Positions 1-10,031 of a DNA stretch of 64,000 nt are shown one piece after another. The stretch spans positions 28,292 through 92,291 of the forward strand of contig DXGR01000080.1 of assembly GCA_019113825.1 (NCBI GenBank), read 5' to 3'. The notes beneath the pieces are model-generated. The model worked only from the letters and a program-made list of their open reading frames with translations. It ran no database searches and was not told the origin of the DNA. Both the position numbers and the translations under genes were made by a program. This DNA is from Candidatus Stackebrandtia excrementipullorum. Its GTDB lineage: Bacteria; Actinomycetota; Actinomycetes; Mycobacteriales; Micromonosporaceae. The first letter of the stretch is position 1. Every line of letters begins with the position of its first letter.

Positions 1-1180
1 GGTGCGGGTGGGGCCCCGGTTGAACAAGACGCCGCCCGGTAACCACGACCGCGCAGGCCATGGCCGACACCGCCACCATCGCCGGTGGCAGAACGCCCCA
101 CTGTCCCAGCCTGGAAAACCACAAGGCGACGGCGGGAATTCCGGCCGAGGCCGCCAATGCGACCACCATCACGCCCGCATGACGCCGACTTCGTTCCCGC
201 CAACCGGCGACCAGCCGCATGTTGCTTGAACCGATCACCCCGATGACGTCGGCGGTCGCCACGATCAACGAGGTGACGACGATGCCGAATGTTCCCACAA
301 ACACGGCCACCAACTCTGCGGCCTCGGGGCCGGCCGACGACAGCAGGAGCGCGAAACCACCGCCGGTCGCCGCGAGATAGCCGAGCAGGCTGCGCAGGTC
401 ACGGCTCCACAACATCGCCGCAACCGCTGCCGCAAGCGTCAACATTCCGGCGACCACCAGCATGGATCTGACCCCGGAGACACTCAGAGCGATGGCGGCT
501 TGACCACTCCACCGCAGCACCACCGCGATCGCCGCGATCGGAACGCCCGTAAACACCACGATCGCACCGGCCGGGGGCAGGTGACTCATCACACCGAGAC
601 GCGCCAAACCGACGGGGGCGTGAACGGTGAACGCGATCAGGACGACGCCCAGGGGGACCATCACCCAGCCCGAGCCGCCGAAGACCCACAACGCGACCAC
701 CGTGACCAGACCGGTCGACACCGGCGCGGCCACGGCTCTCATCAGACCGAAGGCAGAGGCGGTGCCGGTCGGTTGACGCTGGTAGGTCATCAACATGCCC
801 ACAACCGGAAACACCGCTGCCAAGCTCAACCAGCTCAGTCCGAGGTCTGTCATGGTCACGGCGACCACCAACAGCGTCACCACGCCCATCGTGAGTGCGG
901 CCACCCAGCGTGCAGCCTTCGCGCCGATCTTTCGGTCGGTCATTTCGTCGGCGACGTTTCGCGGCAACATGATGCCGACCGCCAGCGCGACGCCCGCGAG
1001 AGCCGCAACGAAGATCGCCTGGTGAGGATTGAATCCGACCGCCCAGGCAAGCAGTGCCCCCGCCAAGAGCAGCGTCCCCGCGGCCGCGGCAAGGTGGCGA
1101 GTGGCGGGTCGCCACCCGAACATCGCGTACCCCACGGCCGCCGACAACGGCACCAGCAACGACAACGCCATCGCGTTCAT
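1..1180 (-). CDS. multi-pass membrane protein, partial (C-terminus beyond window start); possibly related to the NADH-quinone/Mrp antiporter-like proton-conducting membrane family
   Basis: Manual minus-strand translation from ATG at 1180 gives MNAMALSLLVPLSAAVGYAMFGWRPATRHLAAAAGTLLLAGALLAWAVG..., open to base 1 without a stop. AGGAG lies about 10 nt upstream of the ATG. Not in the ORF track because there is no stop inside the window. Confidence 0.7.
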   Translation of the reverse strand, partial: MNAMALSLLVPLSAAVGYAMFGWRPATRHLAAAAGTLLLAGALLAWAVGFNPHQAIFVAALAGVALAVGIMLPRNVADEMTDRKIGAKAARWVAALTMGVVTLLVVAVTMTDLGLSWLSLAAVFPVVGMLMTYQRQPTGTASAFGLMRAVAAPVSTGLVTVVALWVFGGSGWVMVPLGVVLIAFTVHAPVGLARLGVMSHLPPAGAIVVFTGVPIAAIAVVLRWSGQAAIALSVSGVRSMLVVAGMLTLAAAVAAMLWSRDLRSLLGYLAATGGGFALLLSSAGPEAAELVAVFVGTFGIVVTSLIVATADVIGVIGSSNMRLVAGWRERSRRHAGVMVVALAASAGIPAVALWFSRLGQWGVLPPAMVAVSAMACAVVVTGRRLVQPGPHPH

Positions 1181-1333
1181 TCGTGTTACGACTCCTGCCG
1201 ACCGATGTGACCTGGTTGCCCTGATGTGCCCCCGGTCGCCCGAGTGTCGCAGCCACTGCGGCGCATCGTTTCGGCGGGCCGCTCGCGCGGGCTCCGCGGG
1301 ACGGCCTACACCGGCCCCGCGGTCGACACCGTC

Positions 1334-2347
1334 TCAGCCGACGTCCCTGTGCCGCGTCGGGCTTTCTTGAAGCGCGGCCAACCGACTACCTTCAACGACC
1401 TGTTCGCGCGGTAGTTTGCGTCGGTTGTCGAGCCGACGGACCGTGACATCGCCGCGTTCGGCCCCGGCGCGGACTCCGCAACCGGGTTCGGTGTCGTGGC
1501 TGCAGTCGTTGATCCGACACGTCGCAGCGAGTCGTTGAAGGTCGCCGAAGGCCTCGGCGAGCCCGTCGGTCCGGAGACCGGGAGTGTCCAGAACGGCTCC
1601 CCCGCCCGGAACCGGCACCATGGCCGGAGACGACGTCGTGAGTCGGAGATTTCGATCGGCGCGCAGACGCCTGCTCGTTATCAACACCGCCCCGACGAGA
1701 GCGTTGACCACCGTAGATTTTCCTGCTTCGGGGGCGCCCAGCAGCCCGAGGGTCTTTCCGGGCGCGACGTAGCGTCGAAGCCTGTCCATTCCCTCGCCCG
1801 TCACGGTGCTGACGGCCAGCACAGGAGTACCCGGAGGCGCCGCCGCCGACAGATCCGCCGCCACAAGGTCGACGTCTTCAACGGTGTCGGCCTTCGTCAA
1901 CAGCAACAACGGCCGCGCGCCGGAGTCGCATACCAGAGCCATCAGCCGTTCGATGCGACCGTGGTCGGGGACGAGATCGAGCGATTCGACGACCGCGAGC
2001 ACGTCGGCGTTCGAGGCGATCACCCGTCCCTCGGCCGTGTTGCCCGCCGCGGCAAGCACGACGGCGCTACGTCGTGCCAGTACCGCTTCGAGTGTGTGGC
2101 GATCGTCGCCCCATCGACGCACCACCACCCAGTCACCGACGGTGGGCATGGCCAACGGGTCTTTGGCGACGATCCCGAGCATCCGACCGGCAAGACTCGC
2201 CCGGGTGATTCCTTGAGCCGTCACGACCGTGCACACACCAAGGTCCACACGGGATACCCGGCCGGGGCGATTGCCTCGCCGGTCGTACGGCCGGTACGCG
2301 GCCGTAAATTCCGCGTCCCACCCCAGGGACGCCAACGAAACAGTCAA
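1334..2347 (-). CDS. rsgA: ribosome small-subunit-dependent GTPase A
   Basis: Circularly permuted GTPase: LLLLTKAD, P-loop GAPEAGKST, DTPGLR, and C-terminal zinc-binding-like CRINDCSHDTEPGC. Confidence 0.93.
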   Translation of the reverse strand: MTVSLASLGWDAEFTAAYRPYDRRGNRPGRVSRVDLGVCTVVTAQGITRASLAGRMLGIVAKDPLAMPTVGDWVVVRRWGDDRHTLEAVLARRSAVVLAAAGNTAEGRVIASNADVLAVVESLDLVPDHGRIERLMALVCDSGARPLLLLTKADTVEDVDLVAADLSAAAPPGTPVLAVSTVTGEGMDRLRRYVAPGKTLGLLGAPEAGKSTVVNALVGAVLITSRRLRADRNLRLTTSSPAMVPVPGGGAVLDTPGLRTDGLAEAFGDLQRLAATCRINDCSHDTEPGCGVRAGAERGDVTVRRLDNRRKLPREQVVEGSRLAALQESPTRHRDVG

Positions 2348-2636
2348 CGCAGCACCTACTTGTCGAAGTTCGGTGCCCTACCCCGTGGTCGAGGTCGGCA
2401 CCCGTTGTGGAGGCTGAGACGGACATGCCGCCGCAACGGGCAACGAACGTAGCCCCGCTGTACAGGCGCTCTGCGGCATATCGGCCACCTCCCTTCGAGC
2501 AGGCGTCTTCGGCCCTGCGATCGACACGATCACTCAACGTACTATGAGGCTAAGTTGCGCTGACACACAAGGCAAGCCCGTTTTCACAGCGTGGAAGCAC
2601 CGTCATTCCTCAACATGCCTCTGACATGCTGGCCTC

Positions 2637-3314
2637 ATGTCAAATCTCGGACACGTCTTTCCGGGCGGACCGGCTGTTACCGTCGAATCCGCTCAGTCGA
2701 TCGTCACCAAGTTCTCCGTCGGCTCCATGGACAACAACGTCTACGTGATCACGTGCCGCCAAACGGGTACACGTCTACTCGTCGACGCCGCCGACGACGC
2801 GGCCCGCATTCTCGAGGTCCTGGACGGCGACAACCCGACGACCGTGGTCACCACGCACAGGCACTGGGATCACGTGCGGGCATTGACAGCGATCGTCTCC
2901 GAAACGGGTGCCATCTCGCTGGCGCACCCCGATGACGCCGAAGAGATCCCGGTCGTCACCGCAACCGTCCGCGACGGCGACGTCATCACGTGCGGTGACC
3001 TGGGCATCGAGGTCGTGCACCTGGTGGGGCACACCCCCGGCAGCATCGCCTTGTGCTTGGGCGATTCCGTCGGCCCCACCCGCCTGTTCACCGGGGACAG
3101 CCTGTTCCCCGGTGGCACGGGCAAGGTGGCGAATCGGACGGACTTCCTGTCGCTCATCACCGATGTGGAAACCAAGCTCTTCGACCGATTCGACGACGCC
3201 ACGATCGTGCACCCCGGGCACGGGGACGACACGACGTTGGGTGCCGAGCGTCCCCATCTGCCGCAGTGGCGGGCCCGCGGCTGGTTACCCTACGGCCCGA
3301 ACAGGACCTCCTGA
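2637..3314 (+). CDS. MBL-fold metallo-hydrolase (glyoxalase II-like)
   Basis: THRHWDH motif, HTPGSIAL, LFTGDSLFPGGTGK, HPGHGDDTTLG. Confidence 0.88.
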   Translation: MSNLGHVFPGGPAVTVESAQSIVTKFSVGSMDNNVYVITCRQTGTRLLVDAADDAARILEVLDGDNPTTVVTTHRHWDHVRALTAIVSETGAISLAHPDDAEEIPVVTATVRDGDVITCGDLGIEVVHLVGHTPGSIALCLGDSVGPTRLFTGDSLFPGGTGKVANRTDFLSLITDVETKLFDRFDDATIVHPGHGDDTTLGAERPHLPQWRARGWLPYGPNRTS

Positions 3315-4543
3315 ACCGCTTCACGGCTCACTGCTTGCCGAGAGGCGCGTGTGACCGCCGTGTCGACAGCCTCGGCGAAGACATCGGCTCCACCGATCTC
3401 CGCAATCGTCTCCGGTGGTAGGAACTTGATGAGCAATGCGTCGGTGCCCGGCGGCAGGCCGGCGAAGTGAACGGTGAGAAATCCGTTGTCGGCGAGCATG
3501 TTCATCGCGACGAGCGCGGTCGCCTCGATAGGCGCCAGATCAGGCTGAATGTCCGGGTTCTGGTCCCGCATCCGAGCCAAGATCCGGTCTCCGGGCAATC
3601 GGGTGATGAACGGGGTCTCCTCCACCCAGTCCCCGAGCCGCTCCAACAGTCGACGGCCGACCACACGCGTAGAGTCGACCAGGTCCCGGACCCGCTGCGG
3701 ACGGTAGCCGGAGAGACATTTTTCCACCGCCGGATACAGAACCGGGCGACATTCGGAGCCCAATTCGAACGCTCGCGCGCGGGCGGCTGCGACGAGGTCG
3801 CTGCGACCGCCCAGCAAACCGACTCGCGGGCCGCACACACCGTACTTGTCCAGGCCCGTCGCGCCGAGGTCGACACCGAGGGCCAGGGTACGAGGCTGGT
3901 CCAGGATCGCCGGGCCCACGCGTGCGCCTCCGGCATCGTCGGCGACGACGACCGCTCCGGCCTCGTGCGCGCGCTGCACGATCCGCTCCAGATCTGTTGT
4001 GGACAAGGCATCGTAGGTGACTGCGAGCCGCGTCACCACGACCACGGTCACGTCATCACGGCGTTCAAGCTCACGTTCGAACTCCTCGACGCCAACGGTT
4101 TCGATCAGTCGGCCGCCGGCGTCGCGCACGCCCCTGACGACGGCCGGATGACTGTAGGAGGGTGAAACACCGATAACGGTCGAGCCGGGCTCGACGGTCA
4201 CTTGAAACGCGGCGTACAGCGCTGCGGTGAGCCGGTTGGTGACCACGATGTCGTGGCTGTCGGGATCGCCTCCGAGGTGGTCCAACCCCAACGCCCGGAT
4301 CCGCGGGGAATACAACGCTCCGGACCATTCGTCGTCCAGCACCCAGTCGTCCAGGGTCTCGGGCGTTCGAAGCCCCCGCTCCAGCCCGCTGAGGTTGTAC
4401 AGTGCCAGCCCTTCCTCACGGCGGCGCCGGATGTGCCGCCACGCGTGCGCGAGTTTGCGGAGGTGATCCTGAGTGTCGCTCAACACTGCTCCGGGGGAAT
4501 ACGGCAGACCGGTTGTCGTCGACGTGTGCGTTTCCTTCTCCAT
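3290..4543 (-). CDS. PLP-dependent aminotransferase/SelA-like enzyme
   Basis: 440-aa ORF with fold-type I PLP features (VVVADDAGGA, TGLDKYG Lys region). Start placed at MEKETHTS (4543) because the longer start overlaps the divergent regulatory region. Confidence 0.75.
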   Translation of the reverse strand: MEKETHTSTTTGLPYSPGAVLSDTQDHLRKLAHAWRHIRRRREEGLALYNLSGLERGLRTPETLDDWVLDDEWSGALYSPRIRALGLDHLGGDPDSHDIVVTNRLTAALYAAFQVTVEPGSTVIGVSPSYSHPAVVRGVRDAGGRLIETVGVEEFERELERRDDVTVVVVTRLAVTYDALSTTDLERIVQRAHEAGAVVVADDAGGARVGPAILDQPRTLALGVDLGATGLDKYGVCGPRVGLLGGRSDLVAAARARAFELGSECRPVLYPAVEKCLSGYRPQRVRDLVDSTRVVGRRLLERLGDWVEETPFITRLPGDRILARMRDQNPDIQPDLAPIEATALVAMNMLADNGFLTVHFAGLPPGTDALLIKFLPPETIAEIGGADVFAEAVDTAVTRASRQAVSREAVQEVLFGP

Positions 4544-4570
4544 GCCACCAGTCAACCGCTTCTCCCCGCG

Positions 4571-4583
4571 TGAGACAAGCTCA
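4571..4583. promoter_or_regulatory. candidate LysR-type operator (T-N11-A) in a divergent promoter region
   Basis: tgag-acaag-ctca: perfect TGAG/CTCA dyad with T-N11-A geometry, between the divergent aminotransferase and LysR genes. Confidence 0.5.
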
Positions 4584-4618
4584 ACTTTGTGCCCGTAAGC
4601 GTTCGATATCATTCACCA

Positions 4619-5512
4619 ATGCTGCCCTCTCTGACTTTGCTTCACCAGCTGCGCCTGCGGGGCAGTCTCACTGCCGCCGCCGAGGCCACCAACACCAGTC
4701 GGTCGGCGGCGAGTCACCAGTTGGCCGGCTTGCAACGTCGCCTCGGCGTAACCCTCACGGAACGGGTGGGGCGTGGACTGCGTTTGACAGAGGCCGGTCA
4801 CGCGTTGGCACTTCAAGCAGCACGGGTATTGTCTGAAATGGAACGCACTACGGCCATCGCCGAGCAATCCCGCGGTGACCTGGCGGGTACGGTCGTCGTG
4901 GCCACGGTCCAAACCATCGCCGTTGCGGTCGTTCCCCGGCTGCTGACCCGTGTTCGAAGTGATCACCCGAGCCTGAGAGTCGAAGTACGCGATCTCGCGT
5001 CACGACACGCCATCCGGTCGGTGAGCGCGGGCGAGGCCGACGTTGCCGTCGTCCCGCAGTACGACACGGCCCCCCTGCGACCCGACACGGCACTGCGACG
5101 ACATCATCTGTTCCGCGACCCCATCGTCGTGGCGCTACCTCCGGACCATCGACTAGCCCATACCGGTACGGCCGTGGATCTCGCGGATCTGGCCGACGAA
5201 CGCTGGGTGACCGGCGACCCGGACGGCCATTTCGGTCGTCTCGTACCGTCGTTGTGTCATCGTGCCGGCTTCGATCCCGACATCAGGCACCGCAGCGACG
5301 ACTACCTGGTCATCGCCGCCCTGGTCGCCGACGGGCACGGTGTCGGGTTGCTGCCCGCGTCGGCTCGCCCTCACGCACACGCGGTCGTCACCCGACCGAT
5401 CACGAGCTCCGACGGACGCGACATCGTGGCCTTCACACGCGGATCAGGGCTTGAACGTCCGACCGTGTCAACCGTCGTACAGGTCCTCACCGCCATATGC
5501 AGCCGTCCGTGA
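4619..5512 (+). CDS. LysR-family transcriptional regulator
   Basis: N-terminal HTH: LHQLRLRGSLTAAAEATNTSRSAASHQLAGLQRRLGVTLTERVGRGLRLTEAG, followed by an LTTR effector domain. Confidence 0.9.
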   Translation: MLPSLTLLHQLRLRGSLTAAAEATNTSRSAASHQLAGLQRRLGVTLTERVGRGLRLTEAGHALALQAARVLSEMERTTAIAEQSRGDLAGTVVVATVQTIAVAVVPRLLTRVRSDHPSLRVEVRDLASRHAIRSVSAGEADVAVVPQYDTAPLRPDTALRRHHLFRDPIVVALPPDHRLAHTGTAVDLADLADERWVTGDPDGHFGRLVPSLCHRAGFDPDIRHRSDDYLVIAALVADGHGVGLLPASARPHAHAVVTRPITSSDGRDIVAFTRGSGLERPTVSTVVQVLTAICSRP

Positions 5513-5517
5513 CGGTC

Positions 5518-6225
5518 TCAACCTCCCGAGCGCCAGTACTGCCGTCTCCCGTCGTCACGCACCACGACCCCGCACGCGCGCAGATCCTCGGTCACACGCC
5601 GCAACCGGACGTCGGTCCAGTCGGCAAGGGCGGCGCCTCGTCGGCGCATCAACTGTTCCACCCGCGGTGACGAGAAAGCCGTCCCGGGTGTCCACGGTCG
5701 AAACGACGCCGCATACGGGTCAACGCCACGCCACGGATACCCGAGTCCGGCCAATGCGTCACCGATGCGGGCCGCGTCTTGCTCGGGTCGTACTCGACAC
5801 CACTGGCGCCCCGACGTGTCGATGACCACCAGGTCAAGACCGTCCGTGAACACGGCGGACACCAACGACACCGGCAGACGGTCCCCGGCACCGGCGAGGG
5901 ACCCCGAGGTCAGCCCCGACCCGTCGGCACAGACCCATCGGTCCGGCCACTGGGCCACCACCGCAACGCCCAACCCCGACAGAACCGCGATCGACCAGAC
6001 GCCGATCGAACGAGCGGGCTCGGGGACCGCGGCAACCACCGTGGCCAATCGGCCCACAACACCGTGGTCGAACCCTCCGACCGCATCGGCGAATACGTGC
6101 CCCAACGCAACAAGCATCACCGCCGCCGCAGGAAAACCGGTCCATACGGCCGCGCGTCGGACCGGTCTGCCGACGATCCGCACCTTTGACGGTGGCAATG
6201 CGTCCACGGTCCGATCATTCCGCAT
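5518..6225 (-). CDS. YqeB-like PH-domain membrane protein
   Basis: From MRNDRTVDALPPSKVRIVGRPV: two hydrophobic segments, then a PH-like domain and a helical C-terminus; resembles actinobacterial YqeB-family proteins (from memory). Confidence 0.6.
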   Translation of the reverse strand: MRNDRTVDALPPSKVRIVGRPVRRAAVWTGFPAAAVMLVALGHVFADAVGGFDHGVVGRLATVVAAVPEPARSIGVWSIAVLSGLGVAVVAQWPDRWVCADGSGLTSGSLAGAGDRLPVSLVSAVFTDGLDLVVIDTSGRQWCRVRPEQDAARIGDALAGLGYPWRGVDPYAASFRPWTPGTAFSSPRVEQLMRRRGAALADWTDVRLRRVTEDLRACGVVVRDDGRRQYWRSGG

Positions 6226-6292
6226 ACAGCCGTTATCCGCTCCGCCTTCGGTCCGTTGTTCCTGATCCTCGGGCGGTGATAGAAATACCGAC

Positions 6293-7255
6293 ATGTCACT
6301 GTTCGATCTCCCGTTGGAACAACTGCGCCGGTATCGACCGAGCCGTCGGGAACCGGCCGATTTCGACTCCTTCTGGGAACAGACGATCGATCGGGCACGG
6401 CAGGCCGCTCGGCCGACACGGTTCACGCGCCTGGATACGCCGCTGACGATGGTGACCGTCGACGACGTCGAATTCTGCGGCGGCGACGGCGACCCGGTGC
6501 GCGCTTGGCTGATCCTTCCAAAGGACCACGGGGGCGGGTGCGTCGTCACCTATGCCGGTTACGGCAACGGCCGCGGGTTGCCGCATCAACACCTACGGTG
6601 GGCGGCGGCCGGTTGGGCGACATTCGTGATGGACTCGCGAGGGCAGGGCGCCGGAGGGACACAGGCTCCCGGCGGGACCGGGGACCCTCACGGCCCCGAT
6701 CACGCGCACGCACCCGGAATGATGACCAAGGGCATCTTGTCCGAGCACACCTACTACTACCGAAGGCTGTTCACCGACGCCGTTCGCGCCGTCGACGTTG
6801 TCGTCGAACACCAGGCGATCGACGCGTCCCGCATCGTTGTCGCCGGAGGCAGCCAGGGCGGCGGCATCGCCCAGGCCGTCGCGGGGCTTCGCGGCGACCT
6901 GCGGGGTGCCTTTATCGATGTTCCGTTTTTGACCGATTTCAGTCGTGCTCTCGATGTGGCGACCACTGGCCCCTACCCGGAGATCGTGAAGTTTTTGGCC
7001 GGTCAACGTCATGCGGCCGATCGCGCACTCCAGACATTGTCCTATTTCGACGGCATGCACTTCGCGGCGCGCGCGACGACAACCGCCCGGTACTCGGTGG
7101 CCTTGCGTGACACCACATGTCCGCCGTCAACGGTGTTCGCCGGGTACAACCATTGGGGCGGACCCAAGGACATCGACGTGTGGCCGTGGAATGGCCACGA
7201 AGGCGGCCTGGAAGTCCAGGCGCAGAGTCAACTCGTCGATGTGAGCCGCTGGTGA
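6293..7255 (+). CDS. acetyl xylan esterase/cephalosporin-C deacetylase family hydrolase
   Basis: N-terminal DFDSFWEQT, RGQGAGGTQAPGGTGDPHG, GGSQGGGIA nucleophile elbow, C-terminal WPWNGHEGG. Confidence 0.88.
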   Translation: MSLFDLPLEQLRRYRPSRREPADFDSFWEQTIDRARQAARPTRFTRLDTPLTMVTVDDVEFCGGDGDPVRAWLILPKDHGGGCVVTYAGYGNGRGLPHQHLRWAAAGWATFVMDSRGQGAGGTQAPGGTGDPHGPDHAHAPGMMTKGILSEHTYYYRRLFTDAVRAVDVVVEHQAIDASRIVVAGGSQGGGIAQAVAGLRGDLRGAFIDVPFLTDFSRALDVATTGPYPEIVKFLAGQRHAADRALQTLSYFDGMHFAARATTTARYSVALRDTTCPPSTVFAGYNHWGGPKDIDVWPWNGHEGGLEVQAQSQLVDVSRW

Positions 7256-7716
7256 ACACAACCGTCTCCACAGCCGAAGCCGAGGACCTGGCCGGGTACC
7301 TGAAACTGGCCGCCGAAGTCGAACACTGGTTCGGTCCGATGGTGAACGAGCCCAAGTTCGTCGCCGCCGTCCGAGCGGCGATCAACGATCGACGAGCGCT
7401 TTTGGTGCGTGACGGTGAACACGTGACGGGTGGTCTGTTGTTCCGTCACCGGCACGCGGTTGCTCACATCGACTGGCTCGTCGTGGCGGCATCGTCCCGA
7501 AAGACCGGGATCGGCCGACACCTGGTCACAGAGGTGTTGCGACGGACCTCTGCGACCGTGGTCGAGGTGGTGACCTTCGGCGCCGACCACGAAGCCGCGC
7601 AGCTGGGTGGTGCTCGGGTTTTTTACGAACGTCTGGGGTTTTCGCCCGACAGACCGGAGCCGGACGGCCCCGACGGCGGAAGTCGTCAGCGTTACCTACT
7701 GCATCTCGATCGGTAA
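7252..7716 (+). CDS. GNAT-family N-acetyltransferase
   Basis: From GTG overlapping the upstream TGA: VNTTVSTAEAEDLAGYL..., SSRKTGIGRHLVTEVLRR (acetyl-CoA loop), ARVFYERLGF. Confidence 0.82.
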   Translation: MNTTVSTAEAEDLAGYLKLAAEVEHWFGPMVNEPKFVAAVRAAINDRRALLVRDGEHVTGGLLFRHRHAVAHIDWLVVAASSRKTGIGRHLVTEVLRRTSATVVEVVTFGADHEAAQLGGARVFYERLGFSPDRPEPDGPDGGSRQRYLLHLDR

Positions 7717-7780
7717 ACTGTGACCGGCTCCACCGGGGCCGGTTTCGACCGTGTGCAGGACGTGTCCGACAATGGAATTC

Positions 7781-9640
7781 ATGGCTAAACGCACCGACCT
7801 GCGCAATGTCGCGATTATCGCCCACGTCGACCACGGAAAAACCACTCTGGTCGACGCCATGCTCCGTCAGGCGGGTGCGTTCCGTGAAGGAGCGGCCGCC
7901 CACGATCGAGTCATGGACTCCATGGACCTCGAACGTGAAAAAGGAATCACGATCCTGGCCAAGAACACCGCCGTAAATTACCGCACCCCTGACGGTGACG
8001 ACGTCACCATCAACATCATCGACACCCCCGGCCACGCCGACTTCGGTGGGGAGGTCGAACGCGGTTTGACGATGGTCGACGGAGTCATTCTCCTGGTCGA
8101 TGCATCGGAGGGGCCCCTGCCACAGACGCGTTTCGTGCTACGCAAGGCACTGTCTGCGCGGATGCCGATCGTGTTGGTGATCAACAAGGTGGACCGTGCC
8201 GATGCCCGTATCAAAGAGGTGGTCGACGAAGCCTATGAGCTGTTCCTCGATCTCGAAGCAGACGAAGACCAGATCGACTTCCCGATCGTTTACGCATGCG
8301 CGCGGGACGGCATCGCTTCGCTGTCCGAACCGGCCGGCGGACAGGTACCCGCCGACAGCGCCGACCTTCACCCGTTGTTCGAGACGTTGCTGGAGACCAT
8401 TCCCGCCCCCGAATACGACGAGGGTGCCCCGCTTCAGGCGCACGTGACCAACTTGGACGCTTCGCCGTTCCTCGGCCGTCTCGCGTTGTGCCGGGTACGG
8501 CAGGGAAACATCGCCAAAGGTCAGACGGTTGCCTGGTGCCGCACGGACGGAAGCGTCTCGAACGTACGCATCTCAGAACTTCTGATGACCGACGCGTTGG
8601 AACGTGTCTCAGCCGCCAAGGCCGGCCCCGGCGACATCATTGCGGTGGCGGGCATTCCCGACATCATGATCGGTGAGACGCTGGCCGATGCCGAAAACCC
8701 GACACCACTGCCACTGATCACTGTGGATGAACCGGCGATCTCGATGACTATCGGCACCAACACCTCACCGCTGACCGGACGTGTCAAGGGCGCGAAATTG
8801 ACGGCCCGCGTGGTCAAAGACCGTCTCGACAAGGAACTCGTCGGCAACGTCTCCTTGCGTGTACTGGACACAGAACGGCCGGACACCTGGGAGGTCCAGG
8901 GCCGTGGCGAGTTGGCACTGGCGATTCTGGTCGAACAGATGCGTCGCGAAAACTACGAACTTACGGTCGGAAAACCGCAGGTCGTCACCCGCGAGATAGA
9001 CGGCAAGCGGTGCGAGCCGGTGGAACGACTCACCATCGACGCTCCGGAAGAGCACCTGGGTGCGATCACCCAACTGCTGGCGACCCGGAAGGGACGCATG
9101 GAACAGATGGTCAACCACGGCACGGGTTGGGTCAGGATGGAATGGCTCATTCCCGCACGTGGACTGATCGGCTTCCGTACCGAGTTCCTCACCGAGACAC
9201 GCGGTACCGGCATCGCACATCATGTTTTCGAGTCGTACGAACCCTGGTTCGGTCCCATTCGCACGCGGCAGTCGGGGTCGCTGGTGGCCGACCGCACCGG
9301 CGTGGCCTCCAGCTACGCGATGTTCAATCTGCAGGAACGTGGAACGTTGTTCGTCGAGCCCACGACCGAGGTGTACGAGGGCATGATCATCGGCGAAAAC
9401 TCGCGCACCGACGATATGGACGTCAACATCTGCAAGGAAAAGAAACTCTCCAACGTGCGTTCATCCACCGCCGACGAGCTTGAGCGGCTCATCCCGCCGC
9501 GCAAGTTGTCGCTGGAACAGGCGCTGGAGTTCTGCCGAGAGGACGAATGCGTCGAGGTCACTCCCAACGCGATCCGCATCCGTAAGGTCGTTCTCGACGC
9601 CAAGCAACGTGAACGATCACGGCGGCTTAACTCGCGGTGA
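7781..9640 (+). CDS. typA: translational GTPase TypA/BipA
   Basis: [67 protein letters not shown]. Confidence 0.96.
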   Translation: MAKRTDLRNVAIIAHVDHGKTTLVDAMLRQAGAFREGAAAHDRVMDSMDLEREKGITILAKNTAVNYRTPDGDDVTINIIDTPGHADFGGEVERGLTMVDGVILLVDASEGPLPQTRFVLRKALSARMPIVLVINKVDRADARIKEVVDEAYELFLDLEADEDQIDFPIVYACARDGIASLSEPAGGQVPADSADLHPLFETLLETIPAPEYDEGAPLQAHVTNLDASPFLGRLALCRVRQGNIAKGQTVAWCRTDGSVSNVRISELLMTDALERVSAAKAGPGDIIAVAGIPDIMIGETLADAENPTPLPLITVDEPAISMTIGTNTSPLTGRVKGAKLTARVVKDRLDKELVGNVSLRVLDTERPDTWEVQGRGELALAILVEQMRRENYELTVGKPQVVTREIDGKRCEPVERLTIDAPEEHLGAITQLLATRKGRMEQMVNHGTGWVRMEWLIPARGLIGFRTEFLTETRGTGIAHHVFESYEPWFGPIRTRQSGSLVADRTGVASSYAMFNLQERGTLFVEPTTEVYEGMIIGENSRTDDMDVNICKEKKLSNVRSSTADELERLIPPRKLSLEQALEFCREDECVEVTPNAIRIRKVVLDAKQRERSRRLNSR

Positions 9641-10031
9641 CAGCACCCGGCGGCTTGGGTAGACATGTTCACCAAGCCGCCGTCTCGGCGACAATTGCCC
9701 CGTCATGATCAAACCGGGCCTCGGTAAAGGCGTCCTCTCCATCGATATCCATCGTTCCCGAGCAGGCCGCCCACCCGACGCATCACAGTGAAATCGCCTG
9801 CGGAGGCGGAGCCGGTCACCTCGGCGAGGTCGCCCACGGAAACGCCGAGATCGAACCCGGCTACAGCGTTCGCATCGTGCCCTCTGCCGACGGTGCCGTT
9901 CACCATCGGATTGCCGAGGCGGCCGGGTTCAAGCCTTCTCCGCACGTCCCGTCGCCGCGGGAACGAGAGCCGACCCGGTCGACCTTTTTGGCGATGGCGC
10001 CACGAGACGACACCGGGTAACCTCTGGCGCC

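Noticed and set aside
399-1256. 285-aa minus-strand ORF rich in Arg/Gly
   Set aside because: Out-of-frame shadow of the membrane protein on the same strand; composition typical of a non-coding frame in high-GC DNA.
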